This document shows positions 7,870 through 15,207 of a stretch of DNA of 23,884 bases, in pieces (within the stretch, counting starts at the first letter, position 1; every line of letters begins with the position of its first letter). This DNA comes from Bacteroidota bacterium (GTDB taxonomy: Bacteria; Bacteroidota; Ignavibacteria; Ignavibacteriales; Ignavibacteriaceae), in contig JAEXTA010000013.1 in the NCBI GenBank assembly GCA_023453665.1, positions 1 through 23,884 of the forward strand, given 5' to 3'. Made by a program: the position numbers and the translations under genes. The notes beneath the pieces are model-generated. The model did not search any database, was not told the origin of the DNA, and saw only the letters and a list, made by a program, of their open reading frames with translations.

Positions 7870-8967
7870 ATGAAAAGTTTATTATTCATAGTGCTGTTTA
7901 TAAAAATTACATACTCTCAAACAGATAATATTGAAGTATACTACGAAAGTGATGAAAGGATTCTACAAATAAGGGAAAATGGATCAGTACTTCAGAGTAT
8001 GGAATCCCACAAGTGGATTATTAAAGACACTTGTATTTTTACACTAGGCGTACGAACAAACTTATTGTTTTATGAATTTAATTTAAATAAAAGAGAATTA
8101 ACCCCATTTAATAATATTCAGTTCACACAACTGACTCAAGTAGAATCACCTTCAGCATTCGACGTTGATTTAAAACGTAAAGTATGTTTTTTCTCATTAT
8201 ATAGTGATTCTGGTAATTCAATCTACTCTTTTGAATTAAAGGACAGTTCTAAAGTCGAAAAAATAATTTTTATTGAAAAATCAAGCATACTAGATGCTGA
8301 TTTAATAAGTGATATCAAAGTTATCGATGATTATTTATTATTTGTTTTAGGTTTTAATGTGGTTTGGTATGACTTACTAAACAAAAAAATTATGCGCACA
8401 GAAGAACTAAGCGAAGAAGTTAGTCAAATATCGGATCTATATGTATCAGATAATTCATTAATATATTTCACTACTAGTAATGGGAGTTATTGTATAGATC
8501 CCAAATCTTTAATTACTAAACAAATAAGTTTTAGATTTGAACACCAGCCAAATCTTTGGGGATTTAGAACTAAAGACGATAAATATTTTGTTTGCAGATT
8601 AAATTGGGTGGATAGAGATACAGTCATAGATAGTCAAAATAATATCGCACTGAAAGCACTAATTAAAAAGAAAGTTGATCCAAATGAAAAAAAAGTCAAT
8701 CAAAGTTCTAATTATAGTTTTCGTGAAGAAAGTACTTCAATAATTTCAATTAATTCTGAAGGAATCGAAGAGCTCATCTTGAAAATACCAGGTCAAATTT
8801 ACTACTATTCATTAGATAAAGATCAAACTGCTCATATTTATTACCAGACATTGTCTGGAAAATCTAGTGACCCAATCCGCTACTTTCATTATATGACATA
8901 TTCGCTGGTCGAAAGAGAAATTATTAACAAGACTGATTGTTATGAAATGTACTGGAAAGTTTTTTAG
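7870..8967 (+). CDS. Exported protein of unknown function
   Basis: The protein has 365 residues and I do not recognise a family. It begins with a short signal peptide (MKSLLFIVLFIKITYSQ). The rest is rich in beta-strand-like segments with repeated short modules of alternating hydrophobic residues (KVIDDYLLFVLGFNVVWYDL, SDLYVSDNSLIYFTTSNGSY). This would fit a propeller-like or other all-beta fold, but no diagnostic repeat is clear. Cysteines are few. The coding sequence is visibly more AT-rich than the neighbouring DUF4139 gene. It lies between matching hairpin repeats together with the small membrane protein gene 34 bases downstream. A purine-rich stretch (GAGGAAAGG) lies 13 bases before the ATG. 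It may be recently acquired or fast evolving; this is inference. Confidence 0.7.
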   Translation: MKSLLFIVLFIKITYSQTDNIEVYYESDERILQIRENGSVLQSMESHKWIIKDTCIFTLGVRTNLLFYEFNLNKRELTPFNNIQFTQLTQVESPSAFDVDLKRKVCFFSLYSDSGNSIYSFELKDSSKVEKIIFIEKSSILDADLISDIKVIDDYLLFVLGFNVVWYDLLNKKIMRTEELSEEVSQISDLYVSDNSLIYFTTSNGSYCIDPKSLITKQISFRFEHQPNLWGFRTKDDKYFVCRLNWVDRDTVIDSQNNIALKALIKKKVDPNEKKVNQSSNYSFREESTSIISINSEGIEELILKIPGQIYYYSLDKDQTAHIYYQTLSGKSSDPIRYFHYMTYSLVEREIINKTDCYEMYWKVF

Positions 8968-8968
8968 G

Positions 8969-8980
8969 AAACCGTGACAG
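8969..8980. repeat. Partial inverted copy of the flanking hairpin repeat
   Basis: AAACCGTGACAG is the exact reverse complement of CTGTCACGGTTT found at 7807-7818 and 9244-9255. It starts one base after the stop codon of the exported unknown protein. Confidence 0.6.
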
Positions 8981-9001
8981 AAAAGGACCAAACTATTCTT
9001 T

Positions 9002-9235
9002 ATGAATGAACTCACAAAAATATTTATTTCTATTCAAAAAGGTTTGGGAGTTGATCCAATTTATTTCGCAACTTTTGTAATGACTCTAACCCATTTGTTA
9101 TTCGACTATAGACGATATAAAAACTGGAATACCATAACCTCAGGTCAAAAGTTTTATACTATAGTTACATTAATTGCTGTTTTGATTGCTATGACATTAA
9201 GTATTTTTAGGTTACTGGATCTTATAAAATATTAA
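9002..9235 (+). CDS. Small two-helix membrane protein of unknown function
   Basis: The protein has 77 residues with two hydrophobic segments: GVDPIYFATFVMTLTHLLF (about residues 16-34) and FYTIVTLIAVLIAMTLSIF (about 51-69). A basic loop (DYRRYKNWN) lies between them. I recognise no family. It follows the exported unknown protein by 34 bases on the same strand, has similar AT-rich composition, and ends seven bases before the right-hand hairpin repeat. No strong Shine-Dalgarno sequence is visible upstream of the ATG. A real gene is likely from the coherent two-helix pattern but is not certain at this length. Confidence 0.6.
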   Translation: MNELTKIFISIQKGLGVDPIYFATFVMTLTHLLFDYRRYKNWNTITSGQKFYTIVTLIAVLIAMTLSIFRLLDLIKY

Positions 9236-9241
9236 TTCCAA

Positions 9242-9269
9242 GGCTGTCACGGTTTGGACTGTGACAGCC
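9242..9269. repeat. Hairpin repeat, right flank of AT-rich gene pair
   Basis: A perfect 9-bp stem, GGCTGTCAC / GTGACAGCC, surrounds GGTTTGGACT. The first 19 bases equal those at 7805-7823, but the inner TCCC-ATA-GGGA segment of the left copy is absent. Confidence 0.9.
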
Positions 9270-9294
9270 AAGCTAATTGTAGTGAATTTCCAAA

Positions 9295-9320
9295 ATAAAA
9301 AACCCGCACTCGGCGGGGTT
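9295..9320 (-). terminator. Terminator of the B12-locus membrane protein gene
   Basis: On the minus strand AACCCCGC...GCGGGTT forms a stem with one bulged base around a CGAGT loop, followed by a T-rich run. It lies 25 bp after the stop of the DUF6580-type gene and ends the btuB transcript direction. Confidence 0.85.
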
Positions 9321-9344
9321 TCAAACAAAAATATTTTTATAAAC

Positions 9345-9875
9345 TTATGAACGCGCTTTAACTAACACAGGCAATTTAGACTGGGCAAGTTCAAACAATC
9401 CAAACATAACTCCGGCAAAGAAAAGATCACCAATCACAGTGTAATGAAAGAAGGGAACAGCGGCAACAAAACAAGCGACCAATCCTTCAGCAGTTTTGGG
9501 ATACAGTGTTCCAAGCGCCCACATTCCAAAATTTGTTATAACAAAAAATGAAACCGAAGCCGCTAGCGAAGCAAGCACAACATTTTTTACTTTTACATTC
9601 TTGAGCATTACCTGACCGATAAACACGATCAGTAAAAATCCTACATACACAGCAAGCATAGTATCGTGCAGACCGATTATAAGGTCAGTTAAAAACATAG
9701 CGATAATTGGTAATGTGTAAGCGAGTCTTCTGTCATTAAAATAAGCACCTCCGAACAATGCAATAGAAGCTATTGGTGCAAAGTTTGGTGGATGAGGAAT
9801 AAATCTTGCGAACGCTGCTAATAAAATCATTCCGGCTAAAATCCAGAATCTTGGTGTTATAAGTTTTTTCTCCAT
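9345..9875 (-). CDS. DUF6580-type putative transport membrane protein
   Basis: The protein has 176 residues with about five hydrophobic helices, including FWILAGMILLAAFARFI, TLPIIAMFLTDLIIGL and AVYVGFLLIVFIGQVML. The segment HPPNFAPIASIALFGGAYF, followed by polar residues and a TDLIIGLHDTM motif, resembles the DUF6580 'putative transport protein' family, which is similar in size to ECF S-components. I place the start at 9875 rather than 9953, because AAAGGAAA precedes it on the minus strand and the extra 26 residues of the longer frame look like leader sequence. It lies 269 bp downstream of the riboswitch-controlled btuB-like gene on the same strand. An inner-membrane role in cobalamin uptake is therefore plausible. 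The family call is moderate; the B12 link is inference. Confidence 0.75.
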   Translation of the reverse strand: MEKKLITPRFWILAGMILLAAFARFIPHPPNFAPIASIALFGGAYFNDRRLAYTLPIIAMFLTDLIIGLHDTMLAVYVGFLLIVFIGQVMLKNVKVKNVVLASLAASVSFFVITNFGMWALGTLYPKTAEGLVACFVAAVPFFHYTVIGDLFFAGVMFGLFELAQSKLPVLVKARS

Positions 9876-9993
9876 CGTATTTCCTTTCAGTTGAATTTCT
9901 TTTTGAAAATTTATTCCAATAATTGTTTCAAAGATAAAGTTTATTAAGTACATATTCCAAACTAAGTTTTATATACCAGTTTAGTTATTAAGA

Positions 9994-10085
9994 ATGTCAC
10001 CCTGAACCTGTTTGCAGCAGGCAAGTTCATTTCAGGGTCTGTAAGCCAGAATGAAGATCCCGAATGGCAGTGCCATCGGGATGAC
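9994..10085. repeat. Double-hairpin dispersed repeat between btuB-like and DUF6580 genes
   Basis: It opens GTCACCCTGAAC and closes its first arm with TTCAGGGTCT. The second arm is ATCCCG-A-ATGGCA-G-TGCCAT-CGGGAT (10057-10082), a 12-bp stem with one bulge, and ends ATGACA. The layout GTCAnCCTGAA...TTCAGGnTCT - AGATnCCG...CGGnATGAC is the same as that of the repeat inside the cobalamin riboswitch. Confidence 0.85.
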
Positions 10086-10144
10086 ATAATCCAGCATCAC
10101 TTTGATGATCATACTCATCTATGAAAACTTGACACAACCTCGCA

Positions 10145-12097
10145 CTAAAGAGTCACTTTTATTCCTCCATAAAAAGACTGTCCCGGAGTTGCATAACCAT
10201 AAACTTCCTCGTACTCCTTATCCAATAAATTCTCGACACGCAAACTTATTCTAAGGAACTCAAACACATCATAGTGTGCGGCAAGATTAACGAGTACAAA
10301 TCCTTTTAACTCTGTTCTAAGGAAGGTTGAGAAGTTAATATCCTCCCTTGTTCCAACCCAGGTTATATCAGTACTTATGTTCGCTTTATTCAAAAAGCTG
10401 TATGAAGCATAAAAGCCCGTTTTACTTTCGGGTCTTCTTACAAGTTTAGCATCATAAAATGTTGACCCGTCGCTTTTATCGCGTGCATCGGTGAAGGTGT
10501 AATTTATTTTCAACTCAACATTATCAAACATTTGTGACTGAACAAAAACTTCAAATCCCTTTGTCTCAGCTTTACTCAGGTTTATCGTTTTAAATGTTAC
10601 AGCATCGAACCCGAACATATCTTTAAAATTATTATTGAAGTAAGTAAAACCAAGTGATATTTTTTCTTTAAAGAAAAATTGTTCAAAACCTGCATCCCAG
10701 CCAAAACTTTTTTCAGGTTTAAGTAATTCATTTCCATAAGATGGATCAAAAAGATAGTAGAGTGATGGTGCTTTAAATCCCGAACCGACGGTTGCTTTCA
10801 ACTTCGTTCCCGTTTCCCAAATCATAATTGCAGGTGCCAGCCTGTAAGTAAACTGTGAACCGAATTTACTATGGTCATCTAATCTAACGCCAAGTGTCAT
10901 ATAGAGTCTGTCATAAAGATTGACCTGATCCTGAACATATAATCCCAAGGTTCGTGTTTGCTGCATTGGAACTATACCGGTGTAAGGAGAAGGGAATTGA
11001 TAAGAGTCAGAATAATATTCGCTGAATGCTTCATCAAATTCCAATTCCGCGCCGATTGTAAAAACATTCGCATCAATGAAACTTAAATCATTCTGCCAGT
11101 CGAGTTTATATTTTCGTCCGTCATAAAAACTGTTTGAGTAAAAGATACTCGCCGCAGAGGTATCGAATTCATATTTTCGAACGTTCCTGATAAAGGATGC
11201 ACCGATTTTTGAAGTCCAGTTATTATCAAAGGATTTAAACTTTCCTTCACTACGGAAGAAAATTTCCTCCTGGTCAAAGATATATGATGGATCATCACCA
11301 AGCATTCCGCCGAACTGGTCATAATCAGATTTTGATTTTGTATATCTTGCACAAAGATTCACATCAGTATTTTCATCAATTGAATATCCAATTACACCGG
11401 AGAGATTGTTGAAAGTATAACCATCTTTTTCAGTGTTGCCGTATTTTTCTGATGCCGCTGAAAACCCGTCGCTGCCTGTACGGTTTAACGAAACCGAATA
11501 GTTAAACCTTTTAAGTGATCCGTTCATGCCAAATTGAGCCTTATAAGTATTGTATGAACCGCCTTCGGTAAGAAAAGAAAATTTCGATTTACCACTACCT
11601 TTATGAGTAATAATATTTATCAATCCGGCAAGTGCGTCAGAACCGTATAAAGTTGATTGAGGTCCGCGTACAATTTCGATTTTTTCAATTATATCAAGTG
11701 GTAAAGTTGAAAAATCATAAACACCCGATGGATCACTTGTAAGATTCATTTCAACACCGTCTATTAACACTAAAGTGTGTCCTGAGTTTGCGCCGCGTAT
11801 ATAAAGGTTGGAAAGAGTACCAACACCACCTTGCCTGGTAAAACTAATTCCTGTTTCATTTTTAATAAGGTCAAATACATTTGCCGAACTGCTGTTGGCG
11901 ATTTTTTGTGAATCAACGACCGAAACTGAATTCGCGAGTTCCAAAAGATTGGATTCAGTTTTTGTTGCCGAGATAACGACATCATTGAGCCTGTAAAAAC
12001 CAATTGTATCAGTTTTTTGCATAACTGAATTCTGAGAAAAAGTTTGTGAGGAAATTATCAGGAATGAAAAACACAAAACAAAAATTTTTTTGAACAT
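10145..12097 (-). CDS. btuB: TonB-dependent vitamin B12 receptor, BtuB-like
   Basis: The protein has 650 residues. A signal peptide (about residues 1-22) is followed by a TonB box, DVVISAT (39-45). A plug domain covers about 50-165 with the motifs YIRGANSGHTLVLIDGVEMN and IEIVRGPQSTLYGSDALAG. The remaining beta-barrel includes GVRLDDHSKFG, the segment AETKGFEVFVQSQ and the terminal receptor signature LRVENLLDKEYEEVYGYATPG. Receptors of this group import cobalamin across the outer membrane using TonB energy. The cobalamin riboswitch directly upstream strongly supports the substrate. The start at 12097 has AAGGAG at 12107-12112, partly inside a possible hairpin. A DUF6580-type membrane protein gene follows on the same strand. 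No BtuFCD transporter is visible in the window. Length and signatures look intact. Confidence 0.9.
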   Translation of the reverse strand: MFKKIFVLCFSFLIISSQTFSQNSVMQKTDTIGFYRLNDVVISATKTESNLLELANSVSVVDSQKIANSSSANVFDLIKNETGISFTRQGGVGTLSNLYIRGANSGHTLVLIDGVEMNLTSDPSGVYDFSTLPLDIIEKIEIVRGPQSTLYGSDALAGLINIITHKGSGKSKFSFLTEGGSYNTYKAQFGMNGSLKRFNYSVSLNRTGSDGFSAASEKYGNTEKDGYTFNNLSGVIGYSIDENTDVNLCARYTKSKSDYDQFGGMLGDDPSYIFDQEEIFFRSEGKFKSFDNNWTSKIGASFIRNVRKYEFDTSAASIFYSNSFYDGRKYKLDWQNDLSFIDANVFTIGAELEFDEAFSEYYSDSYQFPSPYTGIVPMQQTRTLGLYVQDQVNLYDRLYMTLGVRLDDHSKFGSQFTYRLAPAIMIWETGTKLKATVGSGFKAPSLYYLFDPSYGNELLKPEKSFGWDAGFEQFFFKEKISLGFTYFNNNFKDMFGFDAVTFKTINLSKAETKGFEVFVQSQMFDNVELKINYTFTDARDKSDGSTFYDAKLVRRPESKTGFYASYSFLNKANISTDITWVGTREDINFSTFLRTELKGFVLVNLAAHYDVFEFLRISLRVENLLDKEYEEVYGYATPGQSFYGGIKVTL

Positions 12098-12098
12098 T

Positions 12099-12134
12099 GA
12101 AGTTACTCCTTAAGAAAAAATTAAAAGTAACTTC
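12099..12134 (-). promoter_or_regulatory. Possible Shine-Dalgarno-masking hairpin before btuB
   Basis: GAAGTTACT (12099-12107) and AGTAACTTC (12126-12134) are perfect 9-base inverted repeats. On the minus-strand RNA the loop and 3' arm contain the Shine-Dalgarno AAGGAG, and the start codon follows the stem by one base. This would fit a translational expression platform for the riboswitch. A second inverted repeat, AACCTT/AAGGTT, lies at 12186-12209. Confidence 0.6.
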
Positions 12135-12220
12135 GCGGATTAAAAGTTGAGATAAAACGAATGGAGAATTTGAGAGACCATCGTTAACCTTACCTTTTGC
12201 GCGAAGGTTGATTATGATTG

Positions 12221-12465
12221 TTTACGGCAGGTCTCCTGGCTTAAACCAGTATGCAATTTGCAGTAGGCAGTATGCAAACCAGATTTCACAGTTGCGCGAC
12301 AGCGCCGGAATTGATGATTTTTAGTGCGTCATCCTGAACTTGTTTCAGGATCTTAGGAAGATTCCGAAATAAATTCGGAATGACGAGATAGCACTAAACA
12401 TCGCACCGGACTTCCCTATACTTTTCCGTTGTCCTGATTTTTAATCAGGACCGGAACACCGTAAA
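12221..12465 (-). promoter_or_regulatory. Cobalamin riboswitch controlling the btuB-like gene
   Basis: Read on the minus strand, the conserved cobalamin aptamer pieces appear in order: a 5' GGTGTTCC, AGGGAAGTCCGGTG (around 12404-12417), TTCCGGCGCTGTCGC, the B12-box-like CGCAACTGTG (12287-12296), and the terminal AAGCCAGGAGACCTGCC (12226-12242). The outer stem P1 is TTTACGG paired with CCGTAAA (12221-12227 with 12459-12465). It is longer than usual because a double-hairpin repeat (12320-12398) separates the conserved CCGGTG and TTCCGG segments. Another repeat-rich arm lies at 12247-12277. In this family cobalamin binding lowers expression of uptake genes; that sense is assumed here. Confidence 0.92.
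12320..12398. repeat. Double-hairpin dispersed repeat embedded in the riboswitch
   Basis: TTTAGTGC (12320-12327) and GCACTAAA (12391-12398) form the outer arms. Inside are GTCATCCTGAAC-TTG-TTTCAGGATCT and AGATTCCGAA-ATAA-ATTCGGAATGAC, two side-by-side hairpins with the same layout as the repeat at 9994-10085. Confidence 0.85.
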
Positions 12466-12595
12466 AATTTCAAAAGAACTTGGGACAAAAATAGACTTTA
12501 AAATTTCTTTGTCAACTTTTTAAAATAATACTATTCAATTTGAACTATCAGTGTTTTACATTTGTTCTAAATTACAATAATAAAAAGGTTACAAC

Positions 12596-13123
12596 ATGAA
12601 AAGTATCTCAATTCTGGTTATAGTATTTGTAATGTTAGTTTCTTTTGCACAAAATGATAAACCTGTAAAAACAGTAAAATATGTTGATCTGAAAAAGTAC
12701 GTCGGGCATTGGTACGAAATCTCAAAAATCCCAAACCGGTTTCAGAAGCAATGTGTAAGTAATGCAACCGCTAAATATATTCTTGACGAAGATGGTGATA
12801 TGAAAGTAGTTAATAGCTGCACTGATGATGAAGGTGAATTGGATGTTGCTGAAGGTGTTGCAAAAGTCGTTGATAAAAAATCAAACGCAAAGCTTGAAGT
12901 AAGTTTTGTAAGTTTCCTTGGCATACGTCCGTTTTGGGGTGACTACTGGATAATCGGTCTTGACGAAAATTACAAGTGGGCGGTTATTGGAACTCCTGAT
13001 AGAAAGTATGGCTGGGTATTAGGCAGAACACCTCAACTTGATAATGTTACTGTACAAAAAATTAATTCTATCCTGAAAGAAAATGGTTACGATACGGAGG
13101 CCTTCATTCAGTCAAAACAGTGA
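12596..13123 (+). CDS. Blc-type bacterial lipocalin
   Basis: The protein has 175 residues. A hydrophobic signal peptide (residues 1-18) ends near FAQN; there is no lipobox cysteine, so this looks periplasmic or secreted rather than a lipoprotein as in Escherichia coli Blc. The lipocalin hallmark GHWYEISKIPNRFQ is at residues 37-50, followed by NSC at 73-75 and the late strands GDYWIIGLDENYKWAVIG (115-132) and YGWVLGRTP (138-146). Lipocalins of this type form an eight-stranded barrel that binds lipids or other hydrophobic ligands, often linked to membrane stress. A purine-rich AAAAAGG lies just before the ATG. The gene is divergent from the btuB riboswitch and converges on the T9SS protein gene, with only two bases between the stops. 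Confidence 0.92.
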   Translation: MKSISILVIVFVMLVSFAQNDKPVKTVKYVDLKKYVGHWYEISKIPNRFQKQCVSNATAKYILDEDGDMKVVNSCTDDEGELDVAEGVAKVVDKKSNAKLEVSFVSFLGIRPFWGDYWIIGLDENYKWAVIGTPDRKYGWVLGRTPQLDNVTVQKINSILKENGYDTEAFIQSKQ

Positions 13124-13125
13124 TT

Positions 13126-15207
13126 TTATTTTAGTAACATTAATTTTTTAGTTATGGAAAAATTTTCTCCCACAACTCTATAAAAATATATTCCGCTACT
13201 TAATGCAGAGGCATCATAAATAATTTTATGTTCACCTTCTTCTTTGAAGCCATTAACAAGCGTGGTTAATTCGTTTCCCATTATATCGAAAATTTTTAGT
13301 TCTATATGTTGTGAACTTCCAAGAACAAATGAAATTGTTGTCTGCGGATTGAAGGGATTAGGGTAATTCTGGTTTAGTACATTTGATTCTGATGATTGTT
13401 TTATTTCTCCATTTTGAATAAAAGAAATCCCGCCGTTTGAGGTTTTTAAAACAGTTCCCCACGCCCCGAACACCCAGCAATTATTTTGATCAACCTGCCA
13501 AACGCAGCTCAAATCATGATTCGTCCCGGAATATATTTCCTGCCAATCATCTCCGCCATTGATCGTTTTGAGAAGTAAACCATTATAACCTGAAACGAAT
13601 CCCACCAGGTCATTGATAAAGTGTACTGAAGAAAGAAGCTGATCGTTAGTTGAATGTAAAACAGTCCAGTCGTATCCCCAGTTTGTACTTTTTATTATGC
13701 TATATCTCGATATGCCAACAACATTCTGGTCAGAGAGAAAATTAAATTCTAGTAATGTTTGTGGGAAGGATGATGCAGTTGAAGTCCACGTTTCACCTTT
13801 ATCAGAAGATCTGTAAATTGTATCGCAAGAAGAAATCCACAATCTGAGTGAGTCTATCTTATGAATTCTATTAGAAGTGCATGTATTTACAAAATTGCAG
13901 TAACTCCAATTTTTTCCTGCATCATTGCTAGTAAAAACTCTGCCTTCACTATTAATTACCCAGCCCTTCTGGTTATTAATAAATAAGATTTTATTAAACG
14001 GGCGGCCAAAACCAGTGGACGATGAATCCCAATTCGTTCCGCCATTCGTTGAGAAATAGATTTTGCCGCTGTTGTTGCCTAACCAAATCGTTGATTCATC
14101 CAAATAAAATTCGGCACTCAGATTTTCAAATGGGAACTGCATAATTGGAATCCAATTCTCTCCTCCGTCACTTGATTTAAGTAACTGTTTTCTGTCGCCA
14201 ACAAGATAGAGAAGTGAATTATTAACAATTTTTGGGCTTGATATTAACCTTGCAATCGAACTTGTTTTATTCTCAAAAGTTTCCGCCGTATCTTTTACAA
14301 GAAAAATTTTACCCTCGTAGCCTGCTAAAATTCCATCATCAATATTTCTCATTTTCATCGTTGAGATATATTCCGGGATATCATGTTTTTCAATCCAAGT
14401 TAAACCTCCATCTAAAGTTTTCACGATAACATCCTCACCAAGAACAAAAATTGCAGAAGAATCGATAAAGCACAGGTCTGAAATAAAACTATAGCTATTC
14501 AGCATCTGGTAACTGGTAATCCAGGTTAATCCTCCATTAGTTGTCTTTTTTATTTTACCGTTACCTGCAGCCCAGCCAGTTAGTTCATCAGTAAAATAAA
14601 TTTTTACCCACGAAAGACCAGGGGAAGTTGTGATATTCCATGTTGCTCCGCCATCTGTGGTTTTATAAAATGATGCCCAAACACCACAAGCCCATCCAAT
14701 GTTCTCATTTAGAAAAAAGTGATATCCAATTCCGTAATTATTTACTAAGGATATTTGCTGCCAGGTTTGTCCCCCATCAGTTGTTCTTAATATGTATTCC
14801 AGTGGTCCTGAAATCCAACCATTCAATTCACCATAGAAGGATATTGTATAATAATCTTCAGGTAATCCGAGGCTTTTATCAATCCAGGTTTGTCCCGCAT
14901 TCGTTGTCTGTAGTATTGTTCCTGATTCACCGACAGCCCAACCATTGTTATCATTAGTAAATGCAATGGACTTGATATTATTTTTTGATCCTGAGTTTTG
15001 AATTGTAAGTTCAGACAAGTAAGATGATGCTCTTATTATTGTACCGGAGTTTCCAACTATAAAATATATACTGTCGTTAAGTATATATGACTCCACCAGA
15101 GTATTCCCCTGCGGTTTAGGATTTTGCCAAACCCAATCTGATTGTTGTGCATAAGCATTTGAAGAAAATGTGGTTACAATTGTAAGAAGGAAACAAACTA
15201 TTTTCAT
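13126..15207 (-). CDS. T9SS-exported YCF48/BNR-repeat protein
   Basis: The protein has 693 residues. It has a signal peptide (about residues 1-20, ending AYAQQ) and a long run of YCF48/BNR-like propeller repeats. Each follows the pattern GW.G..G.I..T..GG.TW, for example GWAVGESGTILQTTNAGQTW, WACGVWASFYKTTDGGATW and GWAAGNGKIKKTTNGGLTW, and they continue to about residue 590. The last ~85 residues are a type A type IX secretion sorting domain: NYPNPFNPQTTISFVL, ELKIFDIMGNELTTLVNG and ASALSSGIYFYRV ending KKLMLLK. Such domains direct secretion through the outer membrane and surface attachment or release. The repeats suggest a beta-propeller adhesion or binding surface; the ligand is unknown. 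The type IX machinery is not in the window. The gene appears to be a single transcription unit. Confidence 0.92.
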   Translation of the reverse strand: MKIVCFLLTIVTTFSSNAYAQQSDWVWQNPKPQGNTLVESYILNDSIYFIVGNSGTIIRASSYLSELTIQNSGSKNNIKSIAFTNDNNGWAVGESGTILQTTNAGQTWIDKSLGLPEDYYTISFYGELNGWISGPLEYILRTTDGGQTWQQISLVNNYGIGYHFFLNENIGWACGVWASFYKTTDGGATWNITTSPGLSWVKIYFTDELTGWAAGNGKIKKTTNGGLTWITSYQMLNSYSFISDLCFIDSSAIFVLGEDVIVKTLDGGLTWIEKHDIPEYISTMKMRNIDDGILAGYEGKIFLVKDTAETFENKTSSIARLISSPKIVNNSLLYLVGDRKQLLKSSDGGENWIPIMQFPFENLSAEFYLDESTIWLGNNSGKIYFSTNGGTNWDSSSTGFGRPFNKILFINNQKGWVINSEGRVFTSNDAGKNWSYCNFVNTCTSNRIHKIDSLRLWISSCDTIYRSSDKGETWTSTASSFPQTLLEFNFLSDQNVVGISRYSIIKSTNWGYDWTVLHSTNDQLLSSVHFINDLVGFVSGYNGLLLKTINGGDDWQEIYSGTNHDLSCVWQVDQNNCWVFGAWGTVLKTSNGGISFIQNGEIKQSSESNVLNQNYPNPFNPQTTISFVLGSSQHIELKIFDIMGNELTTLVNGFKEEGEHKIIYDASALSSGIYFYRVVGENFSITKKLMLLK

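Noticed and set aside
9876..9953. Upstream ATG giving a 26-residue extension of the DUF6580-type protein
   Set aside because: The internal ATG at 9875 has a good purine-rich ribosome site and begins directly before the membrane protein pattern; the extension looks like leader.
12539..12564. Bacteroidota promoter (TTTG ... TACATTTG) before the lipocalin gene
   Set aside because: TACATTTG fits the -7 pattern, but the TTTG is only 14 bases away instead of about 19-21, so I do not call it.
12596..13123. Lipocalin as a lipoprotein
   Set aside because: Escherichia coli Blc has a lipobox, but no cysteine occurs at the end of this signal peptide.
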